Source of the DNA: JALXCH01 sp964495805
GTDB lineage: Bacteria; Calditrichota; Calditrichia; RBG-13-44-9
Direction of reading: 5' to 3'
NCBI GenBank assembly: GCA_964495805.1
Contig: CAZBWV010000109.1
Span: 1-34,925 of the forward strand
DNA: 34,925 nt
Below are positions 17,590-25,662 of this stretch, piece by piece. Within the stretch, counting starts at the first letter, position 1, and the number at the start of each line of letters is the position of its first letter. Made by a program: the position numbers and the translations under genes. The notes beneath the pieces were generated by a model that saw nothing but the letters and a program-made list of their open reading frames with translations, did not search any database and was not told the origin of the DNA.

Positions 17590-19668
17590 TTACTTCATCA
17601 AAATCATTTTTCGCACTTTACTGAATTGACCGGCATTGATGCGGTAGAAGTACACACCACTGGCAACCGGATAACCGAAATCATCCGTACCGTCCCACAC
17701 AACCGCATGTTTCCCCATGCTCATCTTCTCATCCAGCAGGGTTTTGACCTTACGCCCCAACAGGTCGTACACCACCAGTTTCACCTTCTCATTCCGCGGA
17801 AGCATGAAGCGGATTTCGGTTCTGGGATTGAACGGATTGGGATAGTTCTGGCTCAGTTCATAACGCAGCGGCACGTTCTGATTCTGGTCCTCGATGCTCA
17901 CAATATTTTGCAGAGGCAGATTGGCTGCCGGATAGTTATAGATGTTGATATTGTCCAGATATCCTTCGTAGTAAGGTGGATAATCGCCGTAGGCTGCTTT
18001 ACCGATGCGCAATGGGGATTGGGCAATGATAACCGGTACGTCGAAAGCGGCGTACTTTTGCTCAATTACCTGGTCGTTTTCGTCGGCCAGACGCAACACC
18101 GCATAGTAGTTGGTGGTGTCGCCCACCGGCGCCGTGCGCACCTCGTATATCACATGGTACCAGGTATTCAGGTGCAGCGAGTCATCCAGTGTGATGGTCA
18201 CACTCCCATCCGAACCGGCGTAGAGCCGACTATTCGGATTGAAACGCACCTGATAGTTGTTGGTCCACCAGGTTCCTGCATCATTCGGCCGATTGATAAT
18301 CCGGCAGTAAGTGTGAATGGAATCGGCGTTCATCCAGAAATCCACGCAGAATTCCTCGCCGGAAAGGAAAGGAGAATCCACTTCCAGATAACTGCTGTCT
18401 CCTTCCAGATAGATGGAGTAGTTTCCAACCGCCGCATTGCTGGAATATGTGGGATTTCCAATTACGGTCACCGGATTGCCGTAAACCGTGGTATCTTGAG
18501 GTACTCCGCTACCTTCTTCGAATCCCAGTGCCAGCACCTGAGTTTGCGGCTGATATACTCCAAAGGAGTAGTACACCGAATCGGTTTCGGCAGTTTGCGG
18601 CTGGGTGTAGCTCAGTCCCTGATTATCCACTGCCTTCACATAGTACTTTACCACGCTACCAAACGGTTGCTGGGGAATGGTTGCGGAGAAAGAGTCGCCG
18701 GAAACCACCGTCATGGGTACCGAGGAGAAGGTCTGTCCGTCATCTATCGAGTAGTACAGCGTAGCGTTCTGAATGGTGGTATTAAACAGCGTGAAAATGT
18801 GTGCACCCACTTCGTACTGAGTCACCGAAGCCGGTTGGTTCGGTAACACCGTCACATTGGTAATGATGGGCGGAATGGGGAATTCCCGGACCACATTGCT
18901 AATGCGAATTTCGTCCACAAAACCGTCCAGGAAGCTGTCGCCGCCACCACCGGCATAGCCAATGTGCAGAGGTTGATTGGTGGTGATGGGAGTGGGATCA
19001 GCCGCACCAAAGGTCAGGTAATCTGCCACACTAAATGCCACTAACTGGCGGTTGGCATCGTGAATGATGGTGAGCAGAATGTGCCGGGTGGTGTCCCGTA
19101 CAAAAGCAAGATGGTACCACTGCCCCGGAACCATGGTGTTGTCCGGAGAATTGGCTTGCGGCCAGGCATCCTGCGAAACAGTGTGATATCCGCAGCTAAA
19201 GAAGCGAGTGGAACCCCACATCTCCACAAAATAATTGGGACGCCAGAACACCTCATCGCCGGTTTTGATAACCAGACGCGGTACCCAGCGCCAGTCGTTT
19301 GGGCCGGTTCCAAACGTGAAAATATTAATCCAGCCTTCAATCGTCCAGTTGCCGGTTAAATCCAGATAGCTGGTATCGGCCACCGTCACATAAGCGGAAT
19401 CGCTCTGGGAATCGTTATCGATGCGCAAGCACTGCCCCAGGCCAGACACCGGGTTGGGCAGGAAATAAAAATTGCTGGCATCACCATGGAACACACCGTC
19501 CGCAGAAAGGGACGACTCATTGGTCAAATCCCCATCGAAGTGCATCAATAACACCGTATTCCCATCGACCGTGTAAGGACCTCCGATTTGCTGGGCACTG
19601 ACCAGACCGACAAACAACAGGGCCAGCCCCATGATGAGTACACTACGAAATCGTTTAAACTGACTCAT
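17590..19668 (-). CDS. Secreted LamG (concanavalin A-like) protein with sorting tail
   Basis: A 692-residue exported protein with signal peptide 1-25 (GLALLFVGLVSA). Two LamG/concanavalin-A-like jelly-roll domains are visible, about 36-265 (VLLMHFDGDLTNESS ... NWTIEGWINIF ... GFVDEIRIS) and 375-590 (LALGFEEGSG ... CVDFWMNADS ... GYLDNINIY), separated by an Ig-like domain. A FlgD-like tail begins NYPNPFNPRTEIRF near 618 and ends KVRKMILMK. The SD GAGGAGGT is the strongest of the cluster and lies four bases before the ATG, so this is probably the most highly translated product. LamG domains bind or cleave glycans in many proteins; no catalytic residues can be assigned here. It is the first gene of the large left cluster, 147 bases after galactokinase, so it could be reached by read-through from the galactose operon. 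Confidence 0.85.
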   Translation of the reverse strand: MSQFKRFRSVLIMGLALLFVGLVSAQQIGGPYTVDGNTVLLMHFDGDLTNESSLSADGVFHGDASNFYFLPNPVSGLGQCLRIDNDSQSDSAYVTVADTSYLDLTGNWTIEGWINIFTFGTGPNDWRWVPRLVIKTGDEVFWRPNYFVEMWGSTRFFSCGYHTVSQDAWPQANSPDNTMVPGQWYHLAFVRDTTRHILLTIIHDANRQLVAFSVADYLTFGAADPTPITTNQPLHIGYAGGGGDSFLDGFVDEIRISNVVREFPIPPIITNVTVLPNQPASVTQYEVGAHIFTLFNTTIQNATLYYSIDDGQTFSSVPMTVVSGDSFSATIPQQPFGSVVKYYVKAVDNQGLSYTQPQTAETDSVYYSFGVYQPQTQVLALGFEEGSGVPQDTTVYGNPVTVIGNPTYSSNAAVGNYSIYLEGDSSYLEVDSPFLSGEEFCVDFWMNADSIHTYCRIINRPNDAGTWWTNNYQVRFNPNSRLYAGSDGSVTITLDDSLHLNTWYHVIYEVRTAPVGDTTNYYAVLRLADENDQVIEQKYAAFDVPVIIAQSPLRIGKAAYGDYPPYYEGYLDNINIYNYPAANLPLQNIVSIEDQNQNVPLRYELSQNYPNPFNPRTEIRFMLPRNEKVKLVVYDLLGRKVKTLLDEKMSMGKHAVVWDGTDDFGYPVASGVYFYRINAGQFSKVRKMILMK

Positions 19669-19708
19669 AACGACCTCCTCTAAATTTGGTTTTGTGAGGA
19701 ATTATTTC

Positions 19709-19726
19709 GAGAACACACCTGTTCTC
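19709..19726. other. Palindrome in the leader of the LamG gene
   Basis: GAGAACACACCTGTTCTC is a perfect inverted repeat with 7-bp arms and a 4-base centre. It lies 41 bases upstream of the LamG start and is not followed by a T-run. It may be an operator or a leader hairpin. It is unlike the LacI-type operators found further right. Confidence 0.4.
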
Positions 19727-19815
19727 CGATTGATATCCTCCTGCACGGATCTCTCATCTCCAATTCTTCACATTATCCGGGTCACATCACCTCCTTTCGA
19801 TGTTACATTTACCGG

Positions 19816-20976
19816 TTACTCAACAATCAAAGAGGTCCCAGACTCAATACCGGTCACGTAAATTTTTGGCTCGCGCATCAACTGTTCGTGATACACCCGT
19901 TCCATTTGTTCCAGAAAATGATTGAGTTTTTCTTCCTGTACCAGATTGATGGTGCAGCCGCCAAAACCGGCGCCCATCAATCGCGCTCCCAGCACGCCGT
20001 CTATTTCGAACGTGGCGTTGACCAGAAGGTCCAGTTCATCGCAGCTCACTTCGTAATCGTCCCGCAAACCAGCGTGCGAAGCGTACATCAGCTCACCGAA
20101 GGCAGTCAAATCGTCCTCCTGCAACATCCGGCAAGCTTCCAGTACGCGTTCGTTTTCCTCAATTACATATTTTGCCCGCCGGAAAATCACCTCGCTCATT
20201 TCTTCCCGATGGTCGAGCAACATCTGGAGGGTCACATCGCGCAGACTACGAATGTCCGGATAACTCCTTTGCAGAATAGCCACTGCCTGTTCGCACTGCT
20301 GCCGACGGGTGTTATATTCGGAAGTGTTCAACTCCCGGCTTACCTGCGAGTCGCATAGCACCACCCGCACATCCTGATTGCGAAAGGGATAATACTCATG
20401 CTCCAGCGTGCGGCAATCCAGCCGAATGACCCGTTCCTTTCTCCCGAACAGATTGGCAAACTGATCCATGATGCCACACTGAACACCCACAAATTCGTTT
20501 TCCGCGCGCTGCGCCAGTCGGGCCAGTTCCAGTGGTTCAAGATTCAATCCCAGTAGAAGATTTAAAGCAAACGCAAAACCAGCTTCCAGCGCTGCAGAGG
20601 AGGAAAGTCCCGAGGCAATGGGGATATTCCCGCCAAACACACACTCAACTCCGGGTATCTGGTAACCTAACTGCTGAAGTTGATCCAGCACCCCCATCAG
20701 ATAATTTGCCCAGGAAGGGTCCGATTTGCGCAAGGCTTTCGCGTCGCACTGAAACGACTCATTTAAATCGTAAGCGTAAAACCGGCAGGAGGCATCGTTG
20801 CGCAATGACACGGCAAAATAGATGGCACGGTCGATGGCTGCCGGGAGCACGAAACCTTCGTTGTAGTCGGTATGCTCACCAATCAGATTCACCCGTCCCG
20901 GCGAGCGCACCAATATTGGTTCGCCTGTAAACAACTCACCAAACTTCTTCCGAATCTGTATCGCCAGTTTTTCCAT
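19816..20976 (-). CDS. galK: Galactokinase
   Basis: A 386-residue GHMP-family kinase that phosphorylates alpha-D-galactose at C1 with ATP, the first committed Leloir step in the cytoplasm. The three family motifs are intact: GRVNLIGEHTDYN at 27-39 (galactokinase signature), the ATP loop IPIASGLSSSAAL at 118-130, and LMGAGFGGCTINLV at 333-346. The catalytic Asp is in GIMDQF (D171). Length is normal for the family. The ATG lies two bases after the stop of the small membrane protein gene, so translation is coupled; the SD is weak. It is the last gene of the galactose operon. Confidence 0.97.
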   Translation of the reverse strand: MEKLAIQIRKKFGELFTGEPILVRSPGRVNLIGEHTDYNEGFVLPAAIDRAIYFAVSLRNDASCRFYAYDLNESFQCDAKALRKSDPSWANYLMGVLDQLQQLGYQIPGVECVFGGNIPIASGLSSSAALEAGFAFALNLLLGLNLEPLELARLAQRAENEFVGVQCGIMDQFANLFGRKERVIRLDCRTLEHEYYPFRNQDVRVVLCDSQVSRELNTSEYNTRRQQCEQAVAILQRSYPDIRSLRDVTLQMLLDHREEMSEVIFRRAKYVIEENERVLEACRMLQEDDLTAFGELMYASHAGLRDDYEVSCDELDLLVNATFEIDGVLGARLMGAGFGGCTINLVQEEKLNHFLEQMERVYHEQLMREPKIYVTGIESGTSLIVE

Positions 20977-20978
20977 CG

Positions 20979-21203
20979 CTATTCAACCACGCTTTTTCGT
21001 GAAAGCAGAATAAACACCACTCCCGAAACAGTCATCAATCCACCCCACCACACATCCGGATACAGATGTGCCAGTACCTTGTGCGTGGTATGCGGAACAA
21101 ACAGATGATATAAACCACTTAGCAGAATGATGAAACCGATGCTGAATAGCACCAATCCGACAAAATACCAGATGGGTTTCATTTTCGCTTCCGATTGCAA
21201 CAT
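20979..21203 (-). CDS. Small two-helix membrane protein
   Basis: 74 residues with two hydrophobic helices (about 10-32 and 50-67) joined by a short His-containing loop (HLFVPHTTHKVLAHLYP). The ATG at 21203 has AAGGAG seven bases upstream, better than the inner ATG at 21182. It lies between the sodium symporter (18 bases) and galK (2 bases). No family is recognised. The position suggests a partner of the symporter or simply an operon-resident membrane protein. Confidence 0.75.
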   Translation of the reverse strand: MLQSEAKMKPIWYFVGLVLFSIGFIILLSGLYHLFVPHTTHKVLAHLYPDVWWGGLMTVSGVVFILLSRKSVVE

Positions 21204-21221
21204 GGTGTTTCTCCTTTTTTC

Positions 21222-22883
21222 CTACCAGAAATAGATATTCAAAATAACCAGCACCACAAACGAGATAATTGCCCAGAATTCCGGTTTTTTGAGCAGCGGA
21301 ACCGGTTGATCCACCGTCTCATCGGTGAGTCCCTTCACCAGGCCCACAAGCTCTTTTTCCGGTTTCTTTTCGGTAAACAGGCTCACCAGAATGGTGACTC
21401 CAAAACAAATGAGCCAGGCCCACCAGGCGCGCCAGAAATTAGCAGCCATATCGCTGGCCACTCTGGACAACGTGATGGTACTTTTGGCGATCCAGTGAAA
21501 GCGTACGGCCAGAAACATGGTGAACGAAGAAGTCATTCCCGCCAGCAATCCCCAGAAGGCGCCATTGGGAGTGATCCATTTGACAAACATTCCTAACAGC
21601 ATGGTGGCAAATAAGGGAGCATTCACCCAGGAGAAAATAGCCTGCATGTAATCCATAATGGTGGGCATGCTTTTCGCCCAGTAAGCTGTAACCACACTAA
21701 TCAGAATCCCGGCAATGGTGGCGACCCGTCCCATCCATAGCAGATGGGCGGAGGAAGCATTGCGGTTAATTACCGAATGGTAGATGTCGTACGTCCACAC
21801 GGTATTGAACGCACTGATGTTACCGGCCTGTCCGGCCATAAAACCAGCCAGCAGAGCGGTGATTCCCAGCCCCACCAGACCGGTCGGGTAGTACCGGGCA
21901 ATAAGCATGGGCAGTGCCGAGTCGTAATTGATTTTACTGCCATCGTGCAACAGAGAGAATCCGCTATTGGGATCCCGGGAAAGTACCAGTGCCACCAGAC
22001 CTCCAATAACCACAATAAAAGGCAGCGCCATTTTGAAAAAAGAAGCAATGACAGGAGCCATGCGAGCGGAGCGTAAATCTTTAGCGGAAAAAGCACGCTG
22101 CACCACCAGGAAGTCAGTCGTCCAGTATCCGAACGAAAGCACAAATCCCAGTCCCAGCACAATTCCGCCCCAGGTAACCATCATTCCGTTCTGGGAAGGG
22201 TCAGCGGAATTGGCCCATAGTCGGGCATAAGCCTCGGGAACCCGGTTGAATACTTCCTGAATTCCACCAACTTCGATCACTCCCAGAATGGCGACCAGGA
22301 ACAACCCGAACCAGATCAGGAAGAACTGGATGATTTCAGTAAAGATGGCGGACATCAATCCGCTCAGGGAGACATATAGTGCCACGGTTGCCGCAGAAGC
22401 CCACATGCTGATGTCCCAGTTCCAGCCCAGGAACGTATGCAGCACCAGTGCCATGGCGTACAGGTTGATGCCGGAGACCAGCAGGGTCATCACCGCAAAA
22501 GCAATGGCATTGAGTACGCGGGTCTTCTCGTCGAATCGCAGTTTTAAGTAGCCCGGCACGGACTTGATGCGACTACTGTAATAAAAGGGCATCATGTAAA
22601 TTCCCAGAAACAACATGGCCGGAATGGCGCCAATCCAGTAAAAGTGCGCCACATACATGCCGTACTTAAACGAATTTCCTGTCATCCCTAACAATTCCAG
22701 CGCTCCCAGATTGGCCGAGAGAAATGCCAGTCCCGCCACCCAGGAACTGTTCTTCCGTCCCGCCAGGAAAAAATCCTCGTCACTGCGGGTAAATCGGCGC
22801 AGATAAAATCCGATACCCAATACAAATCCGAAATAAATGGCAATAATCAACCAATCCACGAGTGATAATCCCAGACCATACAT
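21222..22883 (-). CDS. Sodium/sugar symporter of the SSS (SGLT) family, likely galactose
   Basis: A 553-residue inner-membrane protein with about 14 helices. SSS-family hallmarks are FFLAGRKNSSW near residue 38, a SANLGALELLGMTG stretch (TM1 sodium and sugar site region), SVPGYLKLRFD, and a GNISAFNTVWTYDIY segment equivalent to the TM8 sodium-site region of SGLT proteins. Family knowledge: import of a sugar with Na+. Galactose is inferred from the operon (GalM-like, galK). The ATG overlaps the stop of the epimerase gene as TAATG, with AGGAAG seven bases upstream, giving coupled translation. The C-terminus ends in a hydrophobic helix, as in SGLT members. Confidence 0.92.
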   Translation of the reverse strand: MYGLGLSLVDWLIIAIYFGFVLGIGFYLRRFTRSDEDFFLAGRKNSSWVAGLAFLSANLGALELLGMTGNSFKYGMYVAHFYWIGAIPAMLFLGIYMMPFYYSSRIKSVPGYLKLRFDEKTRVLNAIAFAVMTLLVSGINLYAMALVLHTFLGWNWDISMWASAATVALYVSLSGLMSAIFTEIIQFFLIWFGLFLVAILGVIEVGGIQEVFNRVPEAYARLWANSADPSQNGMMVTWGGIVLGLGFVLSFGYWTTDFLVVQRAFSAKDLRSARMAPVIASFFKMALPFIVVIGGLVALVLSRDPNSGFSLLHDGSKINYDSALPMLIARYYPTGLVGLGITALLAGFMAGQAGNISAFNTVWTYDIYHSVINRNASSAHLLWMGRVATIAGILISVVTAYWAKSMPTIMDYMQAIFSWVNAPLFATMLLGMFVKWITPNGAFWGLLAGMTSSFTMFLAVRFHWIAKSTITLSRVASDMAANFWRAWWAWLICFGVTILVSLFTEKKPEKELVGLVKGLTDETVDQPVPLLKKPEFWAIISFVVLVILNIYFW

Positions 22884-23896
22884 TATTTCACTTCCTCTGC
22901 GTTTTGGTTCTCAAGGTTTTCAGTGTCTTGAAATACCGTTTCGGTTTCGGAGGCACTTTCCAGACGTAAGTACAGATTCCACTCCACCTCTCCTCCTGGT
23001 GTCAGGAACTGGCACTCGCCCCGCTCCATGGCTTTTTCCAAAGAATCCGGCCGCCCGCTGGTGGGTTCCAGACCCACAGTCAGATGTTTGCGAGAAGAAT
23101 ATCCCGGCCAGCCCCCATAGGTAATCCAGATTCCCAGATAGGGATTGATTTCCGCTTCAAACCCGATCTCCAGAATATCCGGAGAATCCGGAAAGGTGAT
23201 TCGAGCTACTCCCTGCTTCAGGGGATCGGTAAAACATTTCAGAGCTATTCCCGCCTGTTCATCCTGTACCCGGGACAAATCCCGGCCATTAACCACCGGC
23301 CAGGGTTTCAGCTCGCCAAATTCTCCTAATTGCGGTGGCGTCGCCCAGTTTATCAGCACCCGCGTAACTTCCTCCGGGAGCACAATGTGGCTCCCGGGAA
23401 CCACCCGAATGAGCGGATGCGCCGCCCAGAGATAATGAAATCCCGTGCTGTCCTGATTCTTTAATTTGTAATGAAAAGTTAACTGAGATTGGTGTAAAGA
23501 AACCAGGCGGGTTAATTCATACCTCACCTGTTTTCCGGTTACCGAGAACAGAATTCCTTTTTCCATGATGTGGTAATCCCATTCCAGCGCCCACACTTCC
23601 CCGTGATCCGGCCACTGAAACACTTTTCCGTCCGATTCCCGCACCTGACAGGCTTCGATGGTGGGAAAACAGTCGTCGAATCCGCTGGTATCGTAGTTCT
23701 CGTACAGGTCTCCGTACTCGGGAATGCGGTACCGACCGTCGCTGGCCTGGGAAGGTAACAGAAATTCCCGCCCGGTAATCTTGTTCCGCAGGCGAGTCAT
23801 TTTTCCCCCAATCTCAGGAAGAAATTCAACGAGAAGGTGGTCATTCTCCATCCGCAAATAGGTCAGATGATCGCGTTGCTGCTCTTCAATTTTCAT
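22883..23896 (-). CDS. Aldose 1-epimerase (GalM-like)
   Basis: 337 residues of the galactose mutarotase superfamily beta-supersandwich, with no signal peptide, so cytoplasmic. The expected catalytic set is visible: H98 (WPDHGE), H160 (WAAHP) and E277 (GLEPTSG). It would interconvert beta- and alpha-galactose, supplying the anomer that galactokinase uses. It differs from E. coli GalM in sequence around the first histidine and is closer to broad aldose-epimerase relatives, so another sugar is possible; the operon supports galactose. The ATG at 23896 has AAAGG eight bases upstream. It is separated from the preceding M24 gene by 135 bases with a hairpin. Confidence 0.85.
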   Translation of the reverse strand: MKIEEQQRDHLTYLRMENDHLLVEFLPEIGGKMTRLRNKITGREFLLPSQASDGRYRIPEYGDLYENYDTSGFDDCFPTIEACQVRESDGKVFQWPDHGEVWALEWDYHIMEKGILFSVTGKQVRYELTRLVSLHQSQLTFHYKLKNQDSTGFHYLWAAHPLIRVVPGSHIVLPEEVTRVLINWATPPQLGEFGELKPWPVVNGRDLSRVQDEQAGIALKCFTDPLKQGVARITFPDSPDILEIGFEAEINPYLGIWITYGGWPGYSSRKHLTVGLEPTSGRPDSLEKAMERGECQFLTPGGEVEWNLYLRLESASETETVFQDTENLENQNAEEVK

Positions 23897-23932
23897 GATA
23901 CCGGCCTTTTCTTATGGATTCCGGTCAAGCAG

Positions 23933-23963
23933 CCCCGTTAGAGGAAAAAACTCTCCACCGGGG
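23933..23963 (-). other. Intercistronic hairpin in the galactose operon
   Basis: CCCCG and CGGGG pair across a 21-base interior that itself contains an AGAG/CTCT pairing, between the M24 gene and the epimerase gene. It could separate the expression of the lipoprotein from the downstream enzymes. No U-tract follows the outer stem. Confidence 0.35.
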
Positions 23964-24031
23964 AAAATCACATACCCGTTGCTCAAATCGAGGGGACTTC
24001 CACCCGATTCAAACGTGGTGATTCCCCTCCG

Positions 24032-25279
24032 TTATTGCGCTTCTAATACTAAAATATCCGGTTGCGGATATACCCTGCCGTTAACAGTTACCTGAATCGT
24101 TGGCCAGTTTCCGGTCTGTGTAATCACTTCAATTCCATCGCGGTGGGCAATGATGGTATCTTCCACTTTCGCTCCGGTGATGGTAGGATTCCAGGCAAAC
24201 GCCTGATTTTCGTGAACCACTTCCGGGATACCAGGATAGATGACATACTCGCGATCGTCGTAACCAATGGCACCACCCTGATGGTGCAATTTCCACTCAT
24301 CCGGATATCCCGCTTCGGCATACCACTGTTTGCACTGTTCAAAAATCTCCGCACAGGATTTCCCTGGCACAGTGGCTGCCTCGTAATGGGCCATTACCTG
24401 TGCCGTTTTGTGGATTTTCTGTTTCAGTTCTTCCGGTAGCGGGCCAAAATGGACAAATCGGGTCACAGCAATGGGCATTCCCCATTTTTCCGCTACCACA
24501 TTCACCATGGCATATTTTTTCAGCACCGCCCCGGCCGGTAACGCATGACGGTAGTGATAAATGCGCTCGTCCACACCGATCAATAAAACGGTGGGGAGAA
24601 TTCCTCGCGACCATAGTTCCTGAGCGGTGAGCGCTTCAATTTCATACTCGTTCATTCCCGGCTTCAACCGACGGCAAACTTCTTCAACGGCTTCGGCCAC
24701 TTGCTTACCCAGCCAGCGATAACGTTTTAACTCAGAAGGCATCAACTGATAACGTAACGGTTTGAACTGGTCTGCCATCAGCACGGTGTTAGGAAAAGGA
24801 ATATCACTACCGATGGGTTTTCCCCGGGCGATTTCCTGAATGATCTGCCCGCGCACATCTTTTAACGGATTAGCTTCGTACCAATTATACTGTTTTAGCT
24901 GAAACCCAAATTTTTTCAGGGATTCATTCATCAGTCGGGGCGCCTCGCTGCCATTGCATATGAGGTATCTCGAACCATCTTCCATGATCAACAACGAAGC
25001 AGCCCCGACATCTTTATTCAGCACAATCTGGGTATTCACCGTTCCGGCGGTCAACCAGCGCACGTTGCGCACCTGAGTAAAAAGCATTCCGCCCAATTTG
25101 TGCTCTTTGAGAAAATTTTTCACCTTCTCCACCTTCGCCTGAAATTCCGCCCGGATTTCCTGATCAGTCAGTACGGTGTTGGGTAGATTTTTCCACAGGC
25201 GGGTAGAAGAGCTCGATTGAGGGGAACAACCCGCAAGAAAAATGAGAAATATGCTCAGTAAAATAGGGAAAGTTTTCAA
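24032..25279 (-). CDS. M24 (creatinase/Xaa-Pro peptidase)-fold lipoprotein lacking canonical metal ligands
   Basis: About 415 residues. The frame extends to TTG 25303, but AAGGAGG lies five bases before TTG 25279, and that start gives a textbook lipoprotein signal (MKTFPILLSIFLIFLAGC, C18). Residues 40-180 resemble the creatinase N-terminal domain; 185-400 the pita-bread catalytic domain. Of the five dinuclear metal ligands of M24 peptidases (D, D, H, E, E) the first is Asn260 (MVNVV), the second Ala271 (IAVTR), the His is kept (LHHQGG, 332/333), the fourth is Asn364 (WNPTIT) and the last Glu373 (VEDT) is kept. A metal peptidase is therefore unlikely; a metal-free hydrolase as in creatinase, or a binding protein, fits better. 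It is the first gene of the LacI-controlled galactose operon and is probably periplasmic or surface-anchored. Confidence 0.85.
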   Translation of the reverse strand: MKTFPILLSIFLIFLAGCSPQSSSSTRLWKNLPNTVLTDQEIRAEFQAKVEKVKNFLKEHKLGGMLFTQVRNVRWLTAGTVNTQIVLNKDVGAASLLIMEDGSRYLICNGSEAPRLMNESLKKFGFQLKQYNWYEANPLKDVRGQIIQEIARGKPIGSDIPFPNTVLMADQFKPLRYQLMPSELKRYRWLGKQVAEAVEEVCRRLKPGMNEYEIEALTAQELWSRGILPTVLLIGVDERIYHYRHALPAGAVLKKYAMVNVVAEKWGMPIAVTRFVHFGPLPEELKQKIHKTAQVMAHYEAATVPGKSCAEIFEQCKQWYAEAGYPDEWKLHHQGGAIGYDDREYVIYPGIPEVVHENQAFAWNPTITGAKVEDTIIAHRDGIEVITQTGNWPTIQVTVNGRVYPQPDILVLEAQ

Positions 25280-25314
25280 GGCTTCCTCCTTCTGACTATT
25301 CAATGGAACCGGTT

Positions 25315-25330
25315 ATGTTAGCGCTAACAT
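25315..25330. promoter_or_regulatory. LacI-family operator O2, perfect palindrome
   Basis: ATGTTAGCGCTAACAT is a perfect 16-bp palindrome of the LacI/GalR consensus type with a central CG. It lies between the promoter and the start of the M24 gene, 75 bp centre-to-centre from operator O1, close to seven helical turns, so looping between the two is plausible. Confidence 0.85.
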
Positions 25331-25389
25331 TTTTTCTCAAAAAAATAATCGCTTACCGCAATTTCATCGTCCTGATGGATTAGACCTCC

Positions 25390-25405
25390 ATGTTATCGCT
25401 AACAT
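25390..25405. promoter_or_regulatory. LacI-family operator O1 at the transcription start of the galactose operon
   Basis: ATGTTATCGCTAACAT differs from O2 by one central base. It begins 8 bases downstream of the -10 hexamer, so a bound repressor would cover the predicted transcription start. The same 16 bases occur at 30276-30291. Confidence 0.87.
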
Positions 25406-25413
25406 TCAGGTAT

Positions 25414-25442
25414 AGTATAATCCTTTTCCATAAAAAAGTCAA
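25414..25442 (-). promoter_or_regulatory. Sigma-70 promoter of the galactose operon
   Basis: On the minus strand TTGACT (25437-25442) is followed after exactly 17 bases by TATACT (25414-25419). This is a near-consensus housekeeping promoter reading into O1, O2 and the M24 gene. The leader is about 125 bases. Confidence 0.8.
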
Positions 25443-25500
25443 GAAAAAAATTGCCCATGAATAATTTTTTTTCACACGGTCTTTGAAGCAGTGAATTTTT

Positions 25501-25563
25501 GATATAGGGGAGATAAGGGATATAGGGGATATAGGGGATATAGGGGGTATAGGGGAGGTTGGG
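25501..25563 (+). repeat. Nonamer tandem array (GATATAGGG)n, left copy
   Basis: Seven consecutive 9-base units: GATATAGGG, GAGATAAGG, GATATAGGG three times, GGTATAGGG, GAGGTTGGG. The surrounding plus strand has no C from 25490 to 25592 (103 bases). It lies between the galactose-operon promoter and the 3' end of lacI. The flank GAGGTTGGGAATG is also found, reverse-complemented, at the right-hand array (near 30525-30540), so both belong to one repeat family in opposite orientation. Apart from the operators and promoter, nothing else is seen in the 25280-25662 gap. Confidence 0.85.
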
Positions 25564-25662
25564 AATGTAAATTGAAGGGGATGTAGAGATATCAGGACAT
25601 TGAGAGATTATGAAATCGGGGAAATGTTTGCCCGATTGGCCTGTCGATCATTATCTGCCGGA

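Noticed and set aside
17626..18846. 406-codon open frame on the plus strand
   Set aside because: It lies wholly antisense to the LamG gene, which has a signal peptide, clear domains and a strong SD; the plus frame shows no domain or signal.
19709..19726. Terminator of the galactose operon
   Set aside because: The stem is short and is not followed by a T-run on either strand; kept only as a palindrome of unknown role.
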